In this document: piece by piece, positions 33,441 through 45,399 of the stretch
Numbering within the stretch: position 1 is the first letter of the stretch
Layout: each line of letters starts with the position of its first letter
Origin: Yponomeuta sedellus
Taxonomy: Eukaryota; Arthropoda; Insecta; Lepidoptera; Yponomeutidae
DNA: 64,000 nt
Direction: 5' to 3'
Assembly (NCBI GenBank): GCA_934045075.1
Contig: OW203726.1
Span: 5,217,535 to 5,281,534, forward strand
Translations under genes and position numbers: made by a program
The notes under the pieces: model-generated
Database searches by the model: none
What the model was told of the DNA's origin: nothing
Seen by the model: only the letters and a program-made list of their open reading frames with translations

Positions 33441-35030
33441 AGAACGATGTCACGGTAGTTATTGTGTGGTAGTTTCAAAAACAAATCTAATTAAAATAGT
33501 TTATTTCTTTTACCTTATCAGAAGAAAAAAGACATCACTCAATCAAATAAGTACACATTCATTAATTGATATTAAACATTACTTAAGTTCAGAAGAATCA
33601 TGTCTCTATGAAAAATGTGTTTCTGTTAAACCACTGTATGTATTGATTTTAGTAGCTTTCATGCTACCTGGACCATATTAAGAACCACGTGGTGCCATAC
33701 ATTTAAAAATTGTGTTTAACACAGATGAGATATTTACAAATAAAATTCATCAAAATTAAAAATAAATGCTGTTTTGGTAGCCGACCTCGATTTGTTTCAG
33801 AAACTGAAATAAACTCCTAAAATACTCACTTTCCATCCGCCATGGTCAGTTATCTCACGGAACTATTAATAAAATGCCAATTAAATACACCGTTTACAGA
33901 ACTGTTTGTTTGTTTACACTAATTTATATCACAGAGTTTCTAGGAAGGTAACTTGTGGCCAAATTACAAATAAACTAGACGTATCACATTGATAAAATAA
34001 CCTTAAAAAAGTTTTTATTTCTTTTCAAGGCACGGAAAAGCGTGTTTTGTTTCGTCTGACATTTTAAGCGATCGCGGGCGCGTCCATCGCCACCAAAGCT
34101 GTTTCACACACTGGCCGAACACGCGGTGTGCTTCGCGTATCTTGTAAAAAAAAACATTTTATATTGTTTTCTTTTATGACGACATCGAAACGTCACTTTT
34201 CCCGCCAAAAGCTGATGGAGTGCGCCGCCGTGCCGACGCTCTGCGCAATGGTTGGATGAAAAATTGCAATCGTTGGCACACAGGCATACAGAAGTAATAT
34301 TCATGCATGCGATAAGTGTTTGCAGGCAGTACAGTCAACGACACTCTTTCTTGTTCTTTGTTCGCAATGTTCTTACGTGTAACTCGCGTTTTCCTACGTA
34401 GCTAGATTGAACTTTAATATGTCCTGCCCTTTTCTTGGTGTTATTGTGTTTCAAATTGTGCCACAATTAAATGCAAGTCGAAAGAAAACGAAAGTTATTT
34501 TTATTACTACTATTTAAATAGCAATGGTCGATTATGGGAACCAGTAAAATTGCAACTCTATTTGTGAAGATTTCAACTCATACAATTTTATAATTGTAAG
34601 ACATTTCACTCCACTGCATTGTGTTTAAAAAAAAGTGTTTTCTCTTGAGAACCTTTTTACAGAAGACTGCAGGTCAACCTTTAAATTTTTGTTGCAGTTT
34701 CGCCCGTAATGTAACGGAGTCATGCGTATAAAGGTTGATGAGCTGTCCACTGTACTTCATTCTTCGCCATAACGTAACCAGCCCACTGCCATTTCCACTT
34801 GCTAATCCTATGAGCTACGTTGCTGACAGAAAAAGACAGAAAATGAGTTTGGGAAAACCGACATTTCCTCATAGACTTACCGTAGATAGGTACTTACCTA
34901 TTGTTATTATTTTATGACTAATTATTATCTATGCTTGATACATCATCGGAGTAAGTAAACACGCGCGTGATACCGAGAGAAATAGACGCATCACGATCTA
35001 GTATCTAGTTGCTAAACAAAGTTAGTTTTT
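33441..35030. other. No recognised genes; one GC-richer island
   Basis: Positions 34060-34260 are noticeably GC- and CpG-richer (GCGATCGCGGGCGCGTCC, CGCCGCCGTGCCGACG), but no exon with splice sites could be supported. It could be a promoter or a remnant of a GC-rich element. Confidence 0.35.
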
Positions 35031-35135
35031 TAGGGTTCCGTACCCGAAGCCTATGGAACCCTGTTACTAAGTTTACTCTAACAGTTCATCCGTCCCTCTC
35101 ACATGCAAGCTTTCTTGAACCCTAATAGATGGCCT
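35031..35135. repeat. AGGGTTCCGTACC-type dispersed repeat fragment
   Basis: TTTAGGGTTCCGTACCCGAA GCC … GGAACCCTGTTACTAAG is a short piece of a family very common in lepidopteran genomes. Shorter pieces at 30390 and 31280. Confidence 0.5.
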
Positions 35136-36603
35136 GTTCATTTTTGCAATGAGTATCATTATGGCAGGCGTTGCATTAAATACAAAAAAAAATACGAAGA
35201 TGGAAATATTTAATAATATTTATTGTATATTCAATTATTTATGTAGCCTATAAGCGTCCCACAGGCACAGGCTTATTTACTAGATGTGCCCACCGCGGAT
35301 TAATGGTAATTTCAATTGTTGTTTATAGATATATTATATAATTTTTTCGTGCGCTTTTGTACTGTTAAAGAAATAAAATTGTACAGTGAGTTTAATTAAA
35401 TAATGTAAGCTCGGCTATTTCACAAAAATCGAAATCTGAGAAAAAGTTTATAGAAGAAAATTTATTGTAAAGCACAAACGTAATCCTGTACATTGCTAAC
35501 TCAATATAAGTAAATAAAACAACCAAGTGTGTTTGAGCTCCACTTCCGATAAGAATCTGGAACTTGATTAAATACAACCATTCCTTGTAAACAACATCAA
35601 TTTACCGTATGGCTGTCAGTATTGGACCCTCAGTGCGCGAGTAAGATTTGTATATATCTGCCCCTCACGCTTATTCAAGAGCGCAGCAATGACATGGTAA
35701 CAAATTCTCTATTGGGCTAAAAAAGTATGGGAACTAATTTATTAAATAATCAGCAAAATAAAACATTACACAAACTGGAGGCGTAAAACATTACACAAAC
35801 ATGTAAACTCTGCGTACTTTTGTAATACAAAAAAAAATTATAACTCGAAAACTACAAAAAATCGCGGAACATATGTGGGGGTGATTCCGGTACCCCTAGA
35901 CGTGCTTTATCTATTTGGAAAACCCTGTGTAAACTGTGTTAATTAAGTATAAAAAGACTCTGAAAAGCCTACGTTTGGAGTTTTTGCCTATTTTTTCTTC
36001 TAAGTGATCTAGATTTTGAAATGGACACCTCGTTTAACTTCCAGTAAGTCACACTTTTGTGTCATTTTCAATACTTCGATTTCATTTCATTTTGTCGGTG
36101 CCCGTCTTCTGGCGCGATCCATGAGAAAACGGCGAAGAAGAAGAATATATTATGATAGTTATTTTTAGGTACGTATTGGTAGTTCCTCCACGTCGACCGA
36201 TCAAGGTTTCGCGAATTTCGAAAGGACCTCTTTGGATGCAAATCTTTATGCAGCCGAGGTGCCCTCAGACCCTCGAGCGTGATCCGAGGTGCATTTAAAA
36301 ACTTCTTCCTCGACTTTACACAGTCTCGATTTAGGCTCTGTGCCAAGTTTTTTCACAAAAGTTTTTTAACGGCCAGCTCTGGGGACGGGCAATAATTTTT
36401 ACAATACAAATTTTTAAATGCATATTTACTCTAGGTAACCCTTCTTTAGACAGGTGACTTACATATTATTCCACGCTATACCTACCTATTTATTTCGGAA
36501 CTGCTGAACTGAAGGTGCTGCAGAAGCTATTCTAGAACGTAATAGACTGTACTTAACTTGCAGAAGGACGCTGCAAGTACAGACTATTATTTTTTAGAAT
36601 ATA

Positions 36604-36654
36604 TCCCCGCGAAAATCGAAGCCTACTCCAGAGTAGGCTTCGGTTTTCGCGGAA
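36604..36654. repeat. Hairpin, ~21-bp stem
   Basis: CCGCGAAAATCGAAGCCTAC TC faces GAGTAGGCTTCGGTTTTCGC GG with a 2- to 4-bp loop. Confidence 0.8.
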
Positions 36655-36889
36655 AGCACACGAATGTAGTAGGTACTACTTCCTGCTCTGTATAAAACTT
36701 TTCTTTACTATTTTGAAAATATTTCGAAATTAAGTGTAACATTAGATCCGATATTTCTATTACTCGAATATATCCGATTCTATCCGATAGTAGCCGCGCT
36801 ATATTCTAAAAGTTAACAGACTGTACATTGTATATTTATTAACCATTTCTTTATTTAGGGATCCGTTAGCGAAATATCCGATCCGTTAG

Positions 36890-37007
36890 AAAAACACTCC
36901 AGGTATTGGATGTTTACATGTTTGTAAGTCGTTGTTTCTAGTTCCCACGATACAGGGTATCCTAGTGTGGGGCCAAAAGCGATGTATGTTTCGATCGATG
37001 TCAACCC
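36890..37007 (+). mobile_element. Family-B SINE body, interrupted
   Basis: Body AACACTCCAGGTATTGGATG TTTACATG … CCTAGTGTGGGGCCAAAAGC; head missing. It is split by the family-C copy at 37008. Confidence 0.65.
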
Positions 37008-37170
37008 GTGCATACCTATCCCCACTGCTGGGGCACGGGTCTATTCCTGCATCGCAGGAAGGTTAGGCCATACTCTACCACGGGGGCCAAGTCCGGGTTG
37101 GTGGAGGGTTGTAAGACATTGGCGGGTGTTACTGTCAGAAGTTTTCATGCCGCCCATAAGGCCTATAAGT
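37008..37170 (-). mobile_element. Family-C SINE nested in a family-B SINE
   Basis: Body-only minus copy (GATGTCAACCCGTGCATACC … GCCGCCCATAAGGCC). Left of it is a family-B body (36890-37007) that breaks at GCGATGTATG; its TAAATGTAATGTT end resumes at about 37171. The order of insertion is therefore B, then C. Confidence 0.7.
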
Positions 37171-37558
37171 AAATGTAATGTTCTCATATGCCTAAGCGGC
37201 TAATTGTAGAAACGTTATAAAAGGGCAATAGTACATATAGGTAATAAAGATAAACGGAAAACTATTATAGCTTTATAAGTCAACTAACTTATAAAAGTAA
37301 AACTTCGTACAAATTCCTTTGAACATTAGTATTTTTAATGACTCGCGATGCTCATGCAGAGTTATACAATCGCGTAGACCCGTTTAATATACAACAATCC
37401 ATTGAAAGTTACTTTGACGAAGTTGTTAGCTGTGTATAATCATGTTCCGGTTCTACGGAACGCCACAATGAACATGGTTCGAAACGCATTTAGCCGATTT
37501 TTCAATAGTTTTTCTGCTTCATAGTGGCGCCGCTGTTTGCTAGATAATTAATGCTTAA

Positions 37559-37964
37559 GGGCCCTCGCCCACGGCAACTTTTTGCAGCGATGCAGTAGCG
37601 ATGCTGTCGCGCGTTTGCATCGATATTGTCGCGATGCGGTCGCTAGCTGTGTGCCCTCGCCTACGTAACCACGATTCAGTCGCGATGCAAACGCTATACC
37701 GTCGCGCTTCTGGCGCGATGCAAAAGCTATTCTGTAACGGCACAACCGATCTACGATCCTATCTACGATCGCCATTGCAAGATGGACTCCGTTCAGGCAA
37801 CATTAGTCACGTTGTCTTTGGTGCTGCTTTTTCGTTAGTAGCGCGTTGGCATCGCTTCTGTAGCGCGTTTCAAATGCCACTTAAACGCGTTCGTAGCGAT
37901 GCTGTCGCGCGTTTACAAAACGCGCGACAGCATCACTACAAAATTTCGCCGTGGGCGAGGGACC
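37559..37964. mobile_element. PIF/Harbinger-type element, 406 bp
   Basis: Ends are GGGCCCTCGCCCACGG and, inverted, GGTCCCTCGCCCACGG; TAA lies at 37556-37558 and 37965-37967. The interior is rich in TCGCGATGC/GCGATGC repeats and has a hairpin at 37897-37932 around TTTACAAAA. A 19-codon frame from 37782 (MDSVQATLVTLSLVLLFR) resembles the hydrophobic N-terminus of Harbinger nucleases; this last point is weak inference. Confidence 0.7.
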
Positions 37965-37979
37965 TAAGCCATGTGTATT

Positions 37980-38245
37980 AGAGTGGCGGTAGCCTAGTGA
38001 GTTTAAGGGTGGACTCGGAAGCGAGAGATCCAAGTTGCGAATAGCCGTGCAGGCGTGTACGATTTTTTGCCAAGTTACGAACATTTGTGAAGTTACAGTA
38101 GCAATACCGCTTACGGTGAAAAAAAAAACGCCGTGAGGAAACGTGAGGTGTCCAAATGCCTACGCGCTTAAAATTGCCAGTACCAAAATCCGCGGTGGGC
38201 ACTTGTGGTAACTAAGCCCATGCTCTCTCTCTCTCTCTCTCTGAG
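37980..38245 (+). mobile_element. Family-F SINE, full length
   Basis: Head GTGGCGGTAGCCTAGTGAGT, then TTGTGAAGTTACAGTAGCAA TACCGCTTACGGTG, GAGGAAACGTGAGGTGTCC and CCGCGGTGGGCACTTGTGGT, ending in a (CT)n run. It starts right after the Harbinger element at 37559. Confidence 0.7.
38222..38243. repeat. (CT)n microsatellite
   Basis: An uninterrupted CT run at the 3' end of the family-F SINE at 37980. Confidence 0.85.
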
Positions 38246-38606
38246 AACGAATATGCCCTGCTGGGGGATGTTTAAAACATGTGTTAAATAAAATGGATAT
38301 GACACAATGTCGGCCAGCACTTGGCCTTAGATATTTTGCCAAGTAGGTTAGGGAAGTACCCTTCTTCGAACATGTGATTTTCAAGTTTCAAGTCTTTATT
38401 TGTCAGCAAACATGGTACATGTATATTTTATATGATTTTATCAACAGCGAAACTAAACAAAATATTACATACAAAAATACTTATAGTAAGGCCAATTACA
38501 GATTTCCACGGAATTACTAGAGAATAGGAAATAAAGAGCTAAACACCATGTTTCTTATTAGCACAAGGAACAAGTACAAAATCCTAAAAACTAGCTAATG
38601 TACCTT

Positions 38607-38648
38607 GTCAGACACCGAGAAGTAAAATTTCTCGATGTCTGACAAGGC
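38607..38648. repeat. Hairpin, ~19-bp stem
   Basis: CCTTGTCAGACACCGAGAA faces TTCTCGATGTCTGACAAGG around GTAAAAT; one mismatch. Confidence 0.8.
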
Positions 38649-38684
38649 ACAGTTTTTAGTTGGTTACTTCATATTTTAAAAACC

Positions 38685-38855
38685 TATTTAGAGGTTAAAA
38701 ATTCCACCCATGCCGGGATTCGAACCCGCGACCTCTGGCTATCCGTGCCAGCGCTCTTTCCAACTGAGCTCATGGGCGACTCACCGGCATCAGTGAAATT
38801 TCGAACCTCTACACTATTCTCTGTATTACGTACAGGCAGCGACATCTGGCTGAAG
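38685..38855 (-). mobile_element. Family-A SINE, near full length
   Basis: The minus strand reads GTACGTAATACAGAGAATAG, GGTTCGAAATTTCACTGATG, then the tRNA-like CGCCCATGAGCTCAGTTGGA … GGGTTCGAATCCCGGCATGG and the AATTTTTAACCTCTAAATAG tail. The tRNA-like part folds as a cloverleaf but its anticodon loop (ACGGATA) lacks U33, so it is not a working tRNA gene. Confidence 0.8.
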
Positions 38856-39277
38856 TAAATTGCATCACTTAGAGCCCCGAGTACCTACTTTGCAGTTAGG
38901 TTTTTACATCGGAATGATATCGCTGTACCCACATGATCATACTATTTTTATTATAACGTGTAAAGTGTACCTATAATATACTTCATATTATAACGTGAAG
39001 TTAAAAATTACATTATTTAGATACATTGTTATGGACAAGCGTGTAGCACCATCATATGGTATACAAATATTATAATCAAAAATTAGTTTCGTTTGATTGT
39101 TTACTTGTGAAGGTTCACACTATCTTCAACGTAGTTATTTACTCTTACTATTATAATATCAAGCAAAAAAATGTAACATAACATGCAAGAATACTTTATA
39201 ATATTAGTGGGATCATCAAAAATACTTAGTATCAATTTACATTACTTGAAAAAAAAAATCTTTTATTCGGCTTTTTT

Positions 39278-39490
39278 GACGGCCTCTGTGGTGCAGCGGT
39301 AGTGCATCAGCCTGCCATGCGAGAGGTCCAAGGTTCGAACCTAGGTTGAAAAAAATCCTAGGTCTTGGATGTTTACATGTTTGTGATTTCGCTGCTTATG
39401 GTCCCCACGAACGACACAGGGTATCCTTGTGTGGGGCCAGAAGCAATAAACGTGCCCGTATATAAATGTAAAAATGTTATTAGGTATTAA
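39278..39490 (+). mobile_element. Family-B SINE, full length
   Basis: Head GACGGCCTCTGTGGTGCAGC, B-box AGGTTCGAACCTA, body GGTCTTGGATGTTTACATGT … GTGTGGGGCCAGAAGCAATA. Confidence 0.77.
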
Positions 39491-39739
39491 CATTGATGAC
39501 GAAAATATATATTATTTTCGTATATATTTCTTAAGGATTTCGGATAGTTCGGATCTTAAGTGTCTACAAATTTAACGAAAATACGTAATTTTATTACGAA
39601 GTAATAACTGGCAAACAAAAACTATCAATTTATTTTTCACTACCCTATTCGAATGAAATCTATATTAGTTTTAACTACTTAGATATAAAAAAACATATGG
39701 TGTGTATGTACTCCGGAAAAGGAAACAAGGAACTTGAAG

Positions 39740-39960
39740 TACCTACTCTACTGATCCTTCGCAGACGAAGTCGCGAAAATTGTACGTATGGATGTTTGTT
39801 ACACCATCACGCAGAACGACTGAACGGATTGAGATGGAATTCAGCACGGATATAGATTACAATCTGGCATAGTACGTAGGCTACATTTTGTCCCGGAAAA
39901 ACACATAACAAAATTTATTCGTGAACAAAGTCGTGGGCAGCATCTGTTTAAAACGTTTTA
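39740..39960. repeat. Degenerate dispersed repeat (GACGAAGTCGCG…AAGTCGTGGGCAGC)
   Basis: TCGCAGACGAAGTCGCGAAA, ACGACTGAACGGATTGAGAT, ATAGATTACAATCTGGCATA, TTTTGTCCCGG and ACAAAGTCGTGGGCAGCATC match the usual wording of a repeat family common in Lepidoptera. No protein. Confidence 0.5.
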
Positions 39961-40021
39961 AATCACTATGCCCGATATTTTTTTTATTGTTAAGGAAAAC
40001 ATCGTGATGTAACTCTAAGGT

Positions 40022-40494
40022 GTTCTAATAATAAATAATAATAATATTTTATTTCATATAAATCAAAATCCATATTAAAAATAACACATTATAAAAGATG
40101 TAAATAAAAGAAAATACAATAAATTTAACAATGTAATGATACAAACAACTCTTTACGAATAGACTCGGTCTCGTTTCTGAGAGACTGGAGAGTGTAAGTT
40201 CATCCAGTGTCTCAGAAACGGACCGTCCATACGCTCAGCCACCGCCCGCACTATGGTGTTGCGGCTCTCCCGCGCCCGACGCGTCGCGGAGGCGACCCGT
40301 TTGCGCATGATTGCGTGAAACCCGTCTATTTGTGCCTCAGCAAACATCCCCGACGCACTACAGTATCGGGGCAGCCGCATCAGCGCCCTTAATGCGTTAT
40401 TGTATTGAACGCGGAGAGCGCTGTACGATTTTTGCGTATAACACACCCACAGGCTGCACGTATAAAAAGATGTGCAGTAGGCTCTGAATAGTCT
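40022..40494 (-). pseudogene. LINE 3' fragment: RT C-terminal tail plus (TTA)n tail
   Basis: On the minus strand, codons from 40494 to the stop at 40153 read RLFRAYCTSFYTCSLWVCYT, then QKSYSALRVQYNNALRALMR, LPRYCSASGMFAEAQIDGFH and AIMRKRVASATRRARESRNT. This is the extreme C-terminal region of a non-LTR retrotransposon reverse transcriptase. It is followed by an AT-rich 3' UTR that ends in AATAATAATAAT-type repeats at about 40022-40050. It is a 5'-truncated copy, open over its whole retained length, so probably recent. Clade not assigned. Confidence 0.65.
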
Positions 40495-40497
40495 AAT

Positions 40498-40595
40498 ACC
40501 TCAGCGCTTGAAATTGCCAATCCGCGGTGGGCACGCGTGGAAATAAGCCCATACTCTTTCTCTCTCGGAGAAGGCCTGTGCCCACCATGGGCTAC
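40498..40595 (+). mobile_element. Family-F SINE, 3' end
   Basis: CCTCAGCGCTTGAAATTGCC AATCCGCGGTGGGCACGC … AAGCCCATACTCTTTCTCTC. It abuts the 5' break of the LINE fragment at 40022-40494. Confidence 0.62.
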
Positions 40596-40871
40596 TAAAA
40601 AATCATTTCTGTACTATAGGTAGCACAATGACACACACAATATCTGAACACATGAGCTCGTGCCATCCTCTCTCTGTCATAATCGCCGCAGCGATATAAA
40701 GCCCGTTGCACACGTGGCTACAATATATATTATAAACGCAGTGCTATAACAAATAGTATGTATCTTTCCCTTCATTTCATTGATACCATAGTATGCAACA
40801 CCTAATATATATTACTATGCGACAATATAAATTAAGGCATAAATTGGTGACGTCATAGAAATATAATCTAA

Positions 40872-41070
40872 ACTATAATATAAAAATGAATCGCTGAATG
40901 TGTTGGTAAGCGCAAATCTCGAGAGCAGCTGAACTGATTTCGCTAATTCTTTTTTTAGAATATTCCTTGAAGTACGAGGATGGTTCCGAGGAGGACGGAG
41001 AGAAAAATAAAAAAAAAAACTTAAAAGAATCAACTGTTAGGAGGTACGAAGTTCGCTGGGTCAGCTAGTA
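40872..41070 (-). mobile_element. Family-E repeat, complete
   Basis: Minus copy: ACTATAATATAAAAATGAAT … GTACGAAGTTCGCTGGGTCA GCTAGT. Confidence 0.75.
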
Positions 41071-42540
41071 TATAGTTGCGTGTGCGGTCACTTAAATATT
41101 TGTATTGAAAATACATCGTAATATGCCTTGATATGATTTATATTAGTATATGTTAAAGCTACGTGTGTAACGGGCTTTACGCTTTGCCAACTTTTATGAA
41201 ATCACGTTATTTTAGAAGTCGGTCAGTCATAGAAGCGCTGAGTTTTGCCTAAGAACGTTGGTTAAACACCATTGGTTTTGCCTCATCACAGTTCTTTGAT
41301 GTTTCAATAGAGTACACTTGGCTAGCACTCATACGACTTCTTTCAGCCTTGGCGAATACCTACTATGAGTACTTTAGGAATTCACAAATGTACCTAAGTA
41401 ACTTAAAATCAAAGTCATTGGTGCTTACTGAAGACACCTGCCTTCATTATGTAACTTTTTAAATCTACTGAAAAACTAAATATCTACTGGACTCTGTCGT
41501 ACAATTATGTGGCTCAATATCGCTGTCACGTATCAGATATACACTAAAATGCAGTATCCACTATGTTTGGTACATATTACGGCTCATATCTACAACAGAC
41601 AGACCTAAACATTCCATTTTCGCACACAAATGTATACGTGAAAACTTACATAATCAATGCGCGATTCAAACGTTACAATATTTTTGTTACATTGTCACTT
41701 TTACATAACTAATTTGGAGTGCATGTATGTAAAGATCCGTTCTGTCGACTGTATCGAACCTGGGACCTATCGCAAGTGTAGCCAACGTGCAACCGATGCG
41801 CTTCTTCCGCTCTCAACTCCGCTTTCTTATTCATTTTCACCCTGACACAGTAAAAAGATACTAAAGCTGTAGTTTATATCCCGGCCCTACCCAATGTCAC
41901 CTGTGACGTCACCATCACGAGGAAATTATGGCCAACTTTGAGGAAATACAAATTTACCTTACTTACCTTGTTCAATATCGAAGTGACCTAAGAAATAATA
42001 TGTACAAGTAAACATTCCGGTAAAAATATTTCCGTCAGTTTGTGGAAACTCCAACCTTCTCAAAGGTAATTAACATTAACACTTGGTAACCCAATCCAAA
42101 GGTTGTGAAAGTGTCTGAACTTTTAGGTTAGGCTAGGAAATATGTATGTAGCCTCCATTGTCGTAATAAAAAATAACCGTATTCAACCAGCTGTTTAATT
42201 ATAATTAAATTGTTTCACATTATTTGTAGTTTGAAAACCAAAAAAATTGAGTTAGCGCCATTTTCATCTATATGTGCGATCTGACGCAGCTTTTCCACAC
42301 GAAAATTGTCCCATAACGTAGGCCAGAAATCCTAACGAGAAAATAACTCGGGTTAATGATAGAGTTTCTTCATTTCCGGGTGACCAGTTTGAATCTGCGC
42401 CAACCATTTCATCGGCTTTGATAAAAATAGCTTGGTTACGATTTCTTCCCATAAAACGTTACAGTAACAAAGTGGTCTTTAGTTTCAGCGTTCGCTGGAA
42501 ACTTCGAGCGCTCTCGGTAACTAACTTAGGCCTTTTTCAT
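41071..42540. other. No recognised genes
   Basis: AT-rich DNA with a possible family-F scrap (CACAAATGTACCTAAGTAAC, 41384-41425). Confidence 0.5.
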
Positions 42541-42716
42541 TCAATATCAACCCTTGTACGTCCCCACTGCTGGGGCACGGGTCTCTTCCTGCATCGCAGG
42601 AAGGTAAGGCCAAACTCCACCACGGGCACCAAGGCCGAATTGGTGGACGATTGTAAGACAGTGGCGGGCTTTACTGTCTCTCAGAATTGATCAAGCTGCT
42701 CATAAGGCCTCTGACG
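42541..42716 (-). mobile_element. Family-C SINE, body only
   Basis: Minus copy from CAATATCAACCCTTGTACGT through GCACGGGTCTCTTCCTGCAT to CATAAGGCCTCTGACG. Confidence 0.72.
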
Positions 42717-43004
42717 TTTACAACTCTGATATTTACAACACATATTATTTTTAAGATATTCGGAACAATTATTTTCTGATATGATAACCGAGTTGGCTTT
42801 CTTTTATACCTATTTATGTTGTGTGTGATATTACCTATAGGTACTAAGCTCGTATCATGACTCGTATAAAAATAGGTCATGTTTACAGTGTCGACAGAGG
42901 TCGATGTTCTGCCGTTTGTTTATACCTGGTATTTTATTAAAATACATCATTGCAGCAACATGCAGACCGGCTGTTTTGAAACAAAATACTTAACTATTTG
43001 CTGT

Positions 43005-43215
43005 GTGATGTCGGCCTTGAGAATAGCACCAACACAATTCTTCCCGCGGGTGCCGTAAAAGGCGACTAAGGGACACAAACCGGGGGGTGGGCAGCAGCGC
43101 CCCCTGTAGTACAATTCCACCCAACTGCGATCCCCAACCCGCATGTCCAGCGTGGGGATATAGGCATTACCCCCTATAATAGAACAACGTGGCGCTGTTT
43201 AGGGGAGGGGAGAGG
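43005..43215 (+). mobile_element. Family-D repeat
   Basis: TGTGTGATGTCGGCCTTGAG to GTGGCGCTGTTTAGGGGAGG. The final GTCCAGCAGTGGACTAG tail is lost. Confidence 0.72.
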
Positions 43216-43243
43216 CAGTTATTTCCAACTGCCTCTGAAGAGT

Positions 43244-43601
43244 GTTCGCTCGTGGCCTAGTCGAACCGAGTGATTGAAATCAATGACTTGAGTTAAGCAA
43301 CAACAGGTGCGGTCAGGTGCTGGATGGGTGACCGTCCCGTGACTACCGTACCGTGCTACCCAAAGCACGGTAAGGCGTTGGTGCCAGTTGTCATGCAATG
43401 ACAGTCGCTAAGCCACGTCAGAGGTATTATAGGCGCTTGACAACTTCTGACAGTAAGGCTCGCCACTGTCTTACAATCTACCTATCTACCTACCCGGACT
43501 TGGCCTTGATGGAGTATAGCCTATATAACGTCCCTGCGCTGCAGGAAGAGCGCCTGTGCCCCAGCAATGGCGACTGGCGACATACATAAAGGTTTAGTAC
43601 C
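43244..43601 (+). mobile_element. Family-C SINE, full length
   Basis: Head TTCGCTCGTGGCCTAGTCGA, box A GAGTTAAGCAAC, IE AGGTGCGGTCAGG, box C GGATGGGTGACCGTCC, the closest match here to canonical 5S box C, then a diverged body. A 7-bp GAAGAGT repeat flanks it (43237-43243, 43602-43608). Confidence 0.82.
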
Positions 43602-43608
43602 GAAGAGT

Positions 43609-44620
43609 AGCTATTATTGAGATTTTTGAGTGAAATAGGGGAAAAATATATACCTAATTCATGTAGATTTTTTTTATTTGTGTGAGACGTGCATCAATAA
43701 TCAAGGCCTGAATTAAGCAGAATCTAGAGCGTGTTTGGACACTTGGAGTTATGTACTTACCTACTTCATAAAAGTAAATCAGGTTCTCAGCATGCCTCTG
43801 CAGCGTGCCGCGCTCTGTGACAACAACTGTGTTATCGTTTTACTAAACGTTGTTTTTATAACCATGTAGATAATAATGGTATATTGCTTACAAATCACGT
43901 AAGTGATGAGTGCTTGGCACTTGAATTAGGTGCAGATGCTCGATAAAAAAAAACTTATGGTCTTATTCATAAAAACGCTAGAGTACCTACGTTTATTTAA
44001 TCTGTGATTTCTTAAGTCTTTTGTAAAATCTCTACCACTACTTTAGTCAGTATTTTAAGGTCGTATTGTGTTTGGCCATAAAGGTGTTCGTTATAAAAAA
44101 CATTTCCTTAAAACACTCCTTTGAGGCAGTTTTCAAAGTCTCTTCTTTGAGGCAGGTTTCAAAGTCTATGGTAAAGGGAAAGACGTCTCTGAGGAGGTTT
44201 TAGTTTTAGAGTTTTTATATTATAAATAACAACGTTGTGTTTACCTAATGTTTCTTAGAGATTACAAAAAAATTGTTAAGAAGAAACTTACTAGTCCAAT
44301 TGGTTTAGTTTTGTTAATTTTTAAATTAATTGTTCAAAAAGGGCATCACAATGACATCATATCTTTTATAACAATCTAGGTAATTGTGTATTATTACCAG
44401 TATCAGTAATCCTACAAATCACTTACGTTACGAGTGCTTGGCACTTGAATAAGTTGGTACTTAAGCCTGGTTAAGACTTAATTTTACAGTTCTAGAGATT
44501 ACTACAAAGAGTAACTTAACAATTCAATAGTTTTTTACCACAAATCGAGTAATCGCTATTTTATGTCTTTGTTTACCGTACAGCCTACAGAAACGCTGAA
44601 ATTTTATAGTAACTGCACAA
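43609..44620. other. No recognised genes
   Basis: Contains a pair of ~45-bp related segments (ACAAATCACGTAAGTGATGA GTGCTTGGCACTTGAA at 43890 and ACAAATCACTTACGTTACGA at 44415), otherwise unique. Confidence 0.5.
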
Positions 44621-44833
44621 TGATGAAGAAAAGGTGATCAGGTGATTTTTCATGATTGTGGCATTCCCTGGTCTCTGCCTACCCCTCTGGGATACTGGTT
44701 ATGTCAACTGCATATTTACACAGTTTCTGGCCATTGTGCCAAATAGTATCGCCCGGAACGTCCTACAAACAATGCCATTTAATCCAATACAAACAGACCA
44801 GATAAAATTGTGATAAAGGAAACTCTGTACCGC

Positions 44834-45073
44834 ACAAAACAGATGTTGTTTAAAATAGCCCAGATGTATCGCAAAACACAAACATGAAAGTAGGTAGGTG
44901 AGACTCAGTCAGGCTTCCCCACTTTATTATTGTCTTAAGTCTTTAACGAAGGAACAAAACAGATGTTGTTTAAAATAGCTCAGATGTATCCAAAACACAA
45001 ACATGAAAGTAGGTAGGTGAGACTCAGTCAGGCTTCCCCACTTTATTATTGTCTTAAGTCTTTAACGAAGGAA
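44834..45073. repeat. 120-bp tandem duplication
   Basis: ACAAAACAGATGTTGTTTAA … CTTTAACGAAGGA occurs at 44834-44953 and 44954-45073, differing by about three positions. Confidence 0.88.
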
Positions 45074-45114
45074 GAAATATATTGACGAAACAAATATATA
45101 TTGCGAATTTGGAA

Positions 45115-45310
45115 ACGTCCCAGACGGGCATACCTCGACCAAAAGTAGATGGGGAAGATAAAAAGTACCCGGAACTGGCGTGCCTGCATGCAACGACTTA
45201 TGAACGTTGATGAAGCGAAGGTGATCTGTCAGGGTCGTGGCAAGTGGCAGTCCCTGGTCTCTGCTTACCCCTCTGGGATACAGGCGTGAGGTTATGTTAG
45301 GTTGTTATGT
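45115..45310 (+). repeat. Family-H repeat (LINE-end-like), best copy
   Basis: A frame reads RPKVDGEDKKYPELACLHAT or, shifted, RLMNVDEAKVICQGRGKWQS LVSAYPSGIQ. The sequence ends CCTCTGGGATACAGGCGTGA GGTTATGTTAGG. Fragments recur at 14845-14885, 15225-15265, 44655-44705 (plus) and 53205-53300, 53450-53545 (minus). Confidence 0.65.
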
Positions 45311-45399
45311 CTTTAACGGTTGCGTAGAATTTAAATAAATCAACTTCATAACATTAAGTAGGTACTTAAATTGATATTGTAGTTCTGTGAAATAATTAT

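Noticed and set aside
36068..36346. 92-codon minus-strand frame (MAQSLNRDCVKSRKKFLNAP…)
   Set aside because: Basic peptide with no recognisable domain, in repeat-rich DNA and lacking splice or conservation evidence; cannot be supported as a gene.
38700..38776. Possible functional tRNA gene (TTAGCTCAGTTGG … GGTTCGAATCC)
   Set aside because: It folds like a tRNA but the anticodon loop ACGGATA lacks U33, the T stem is imperfect, and the same sequence with its tail is dispersed many times: it is a SINE head.
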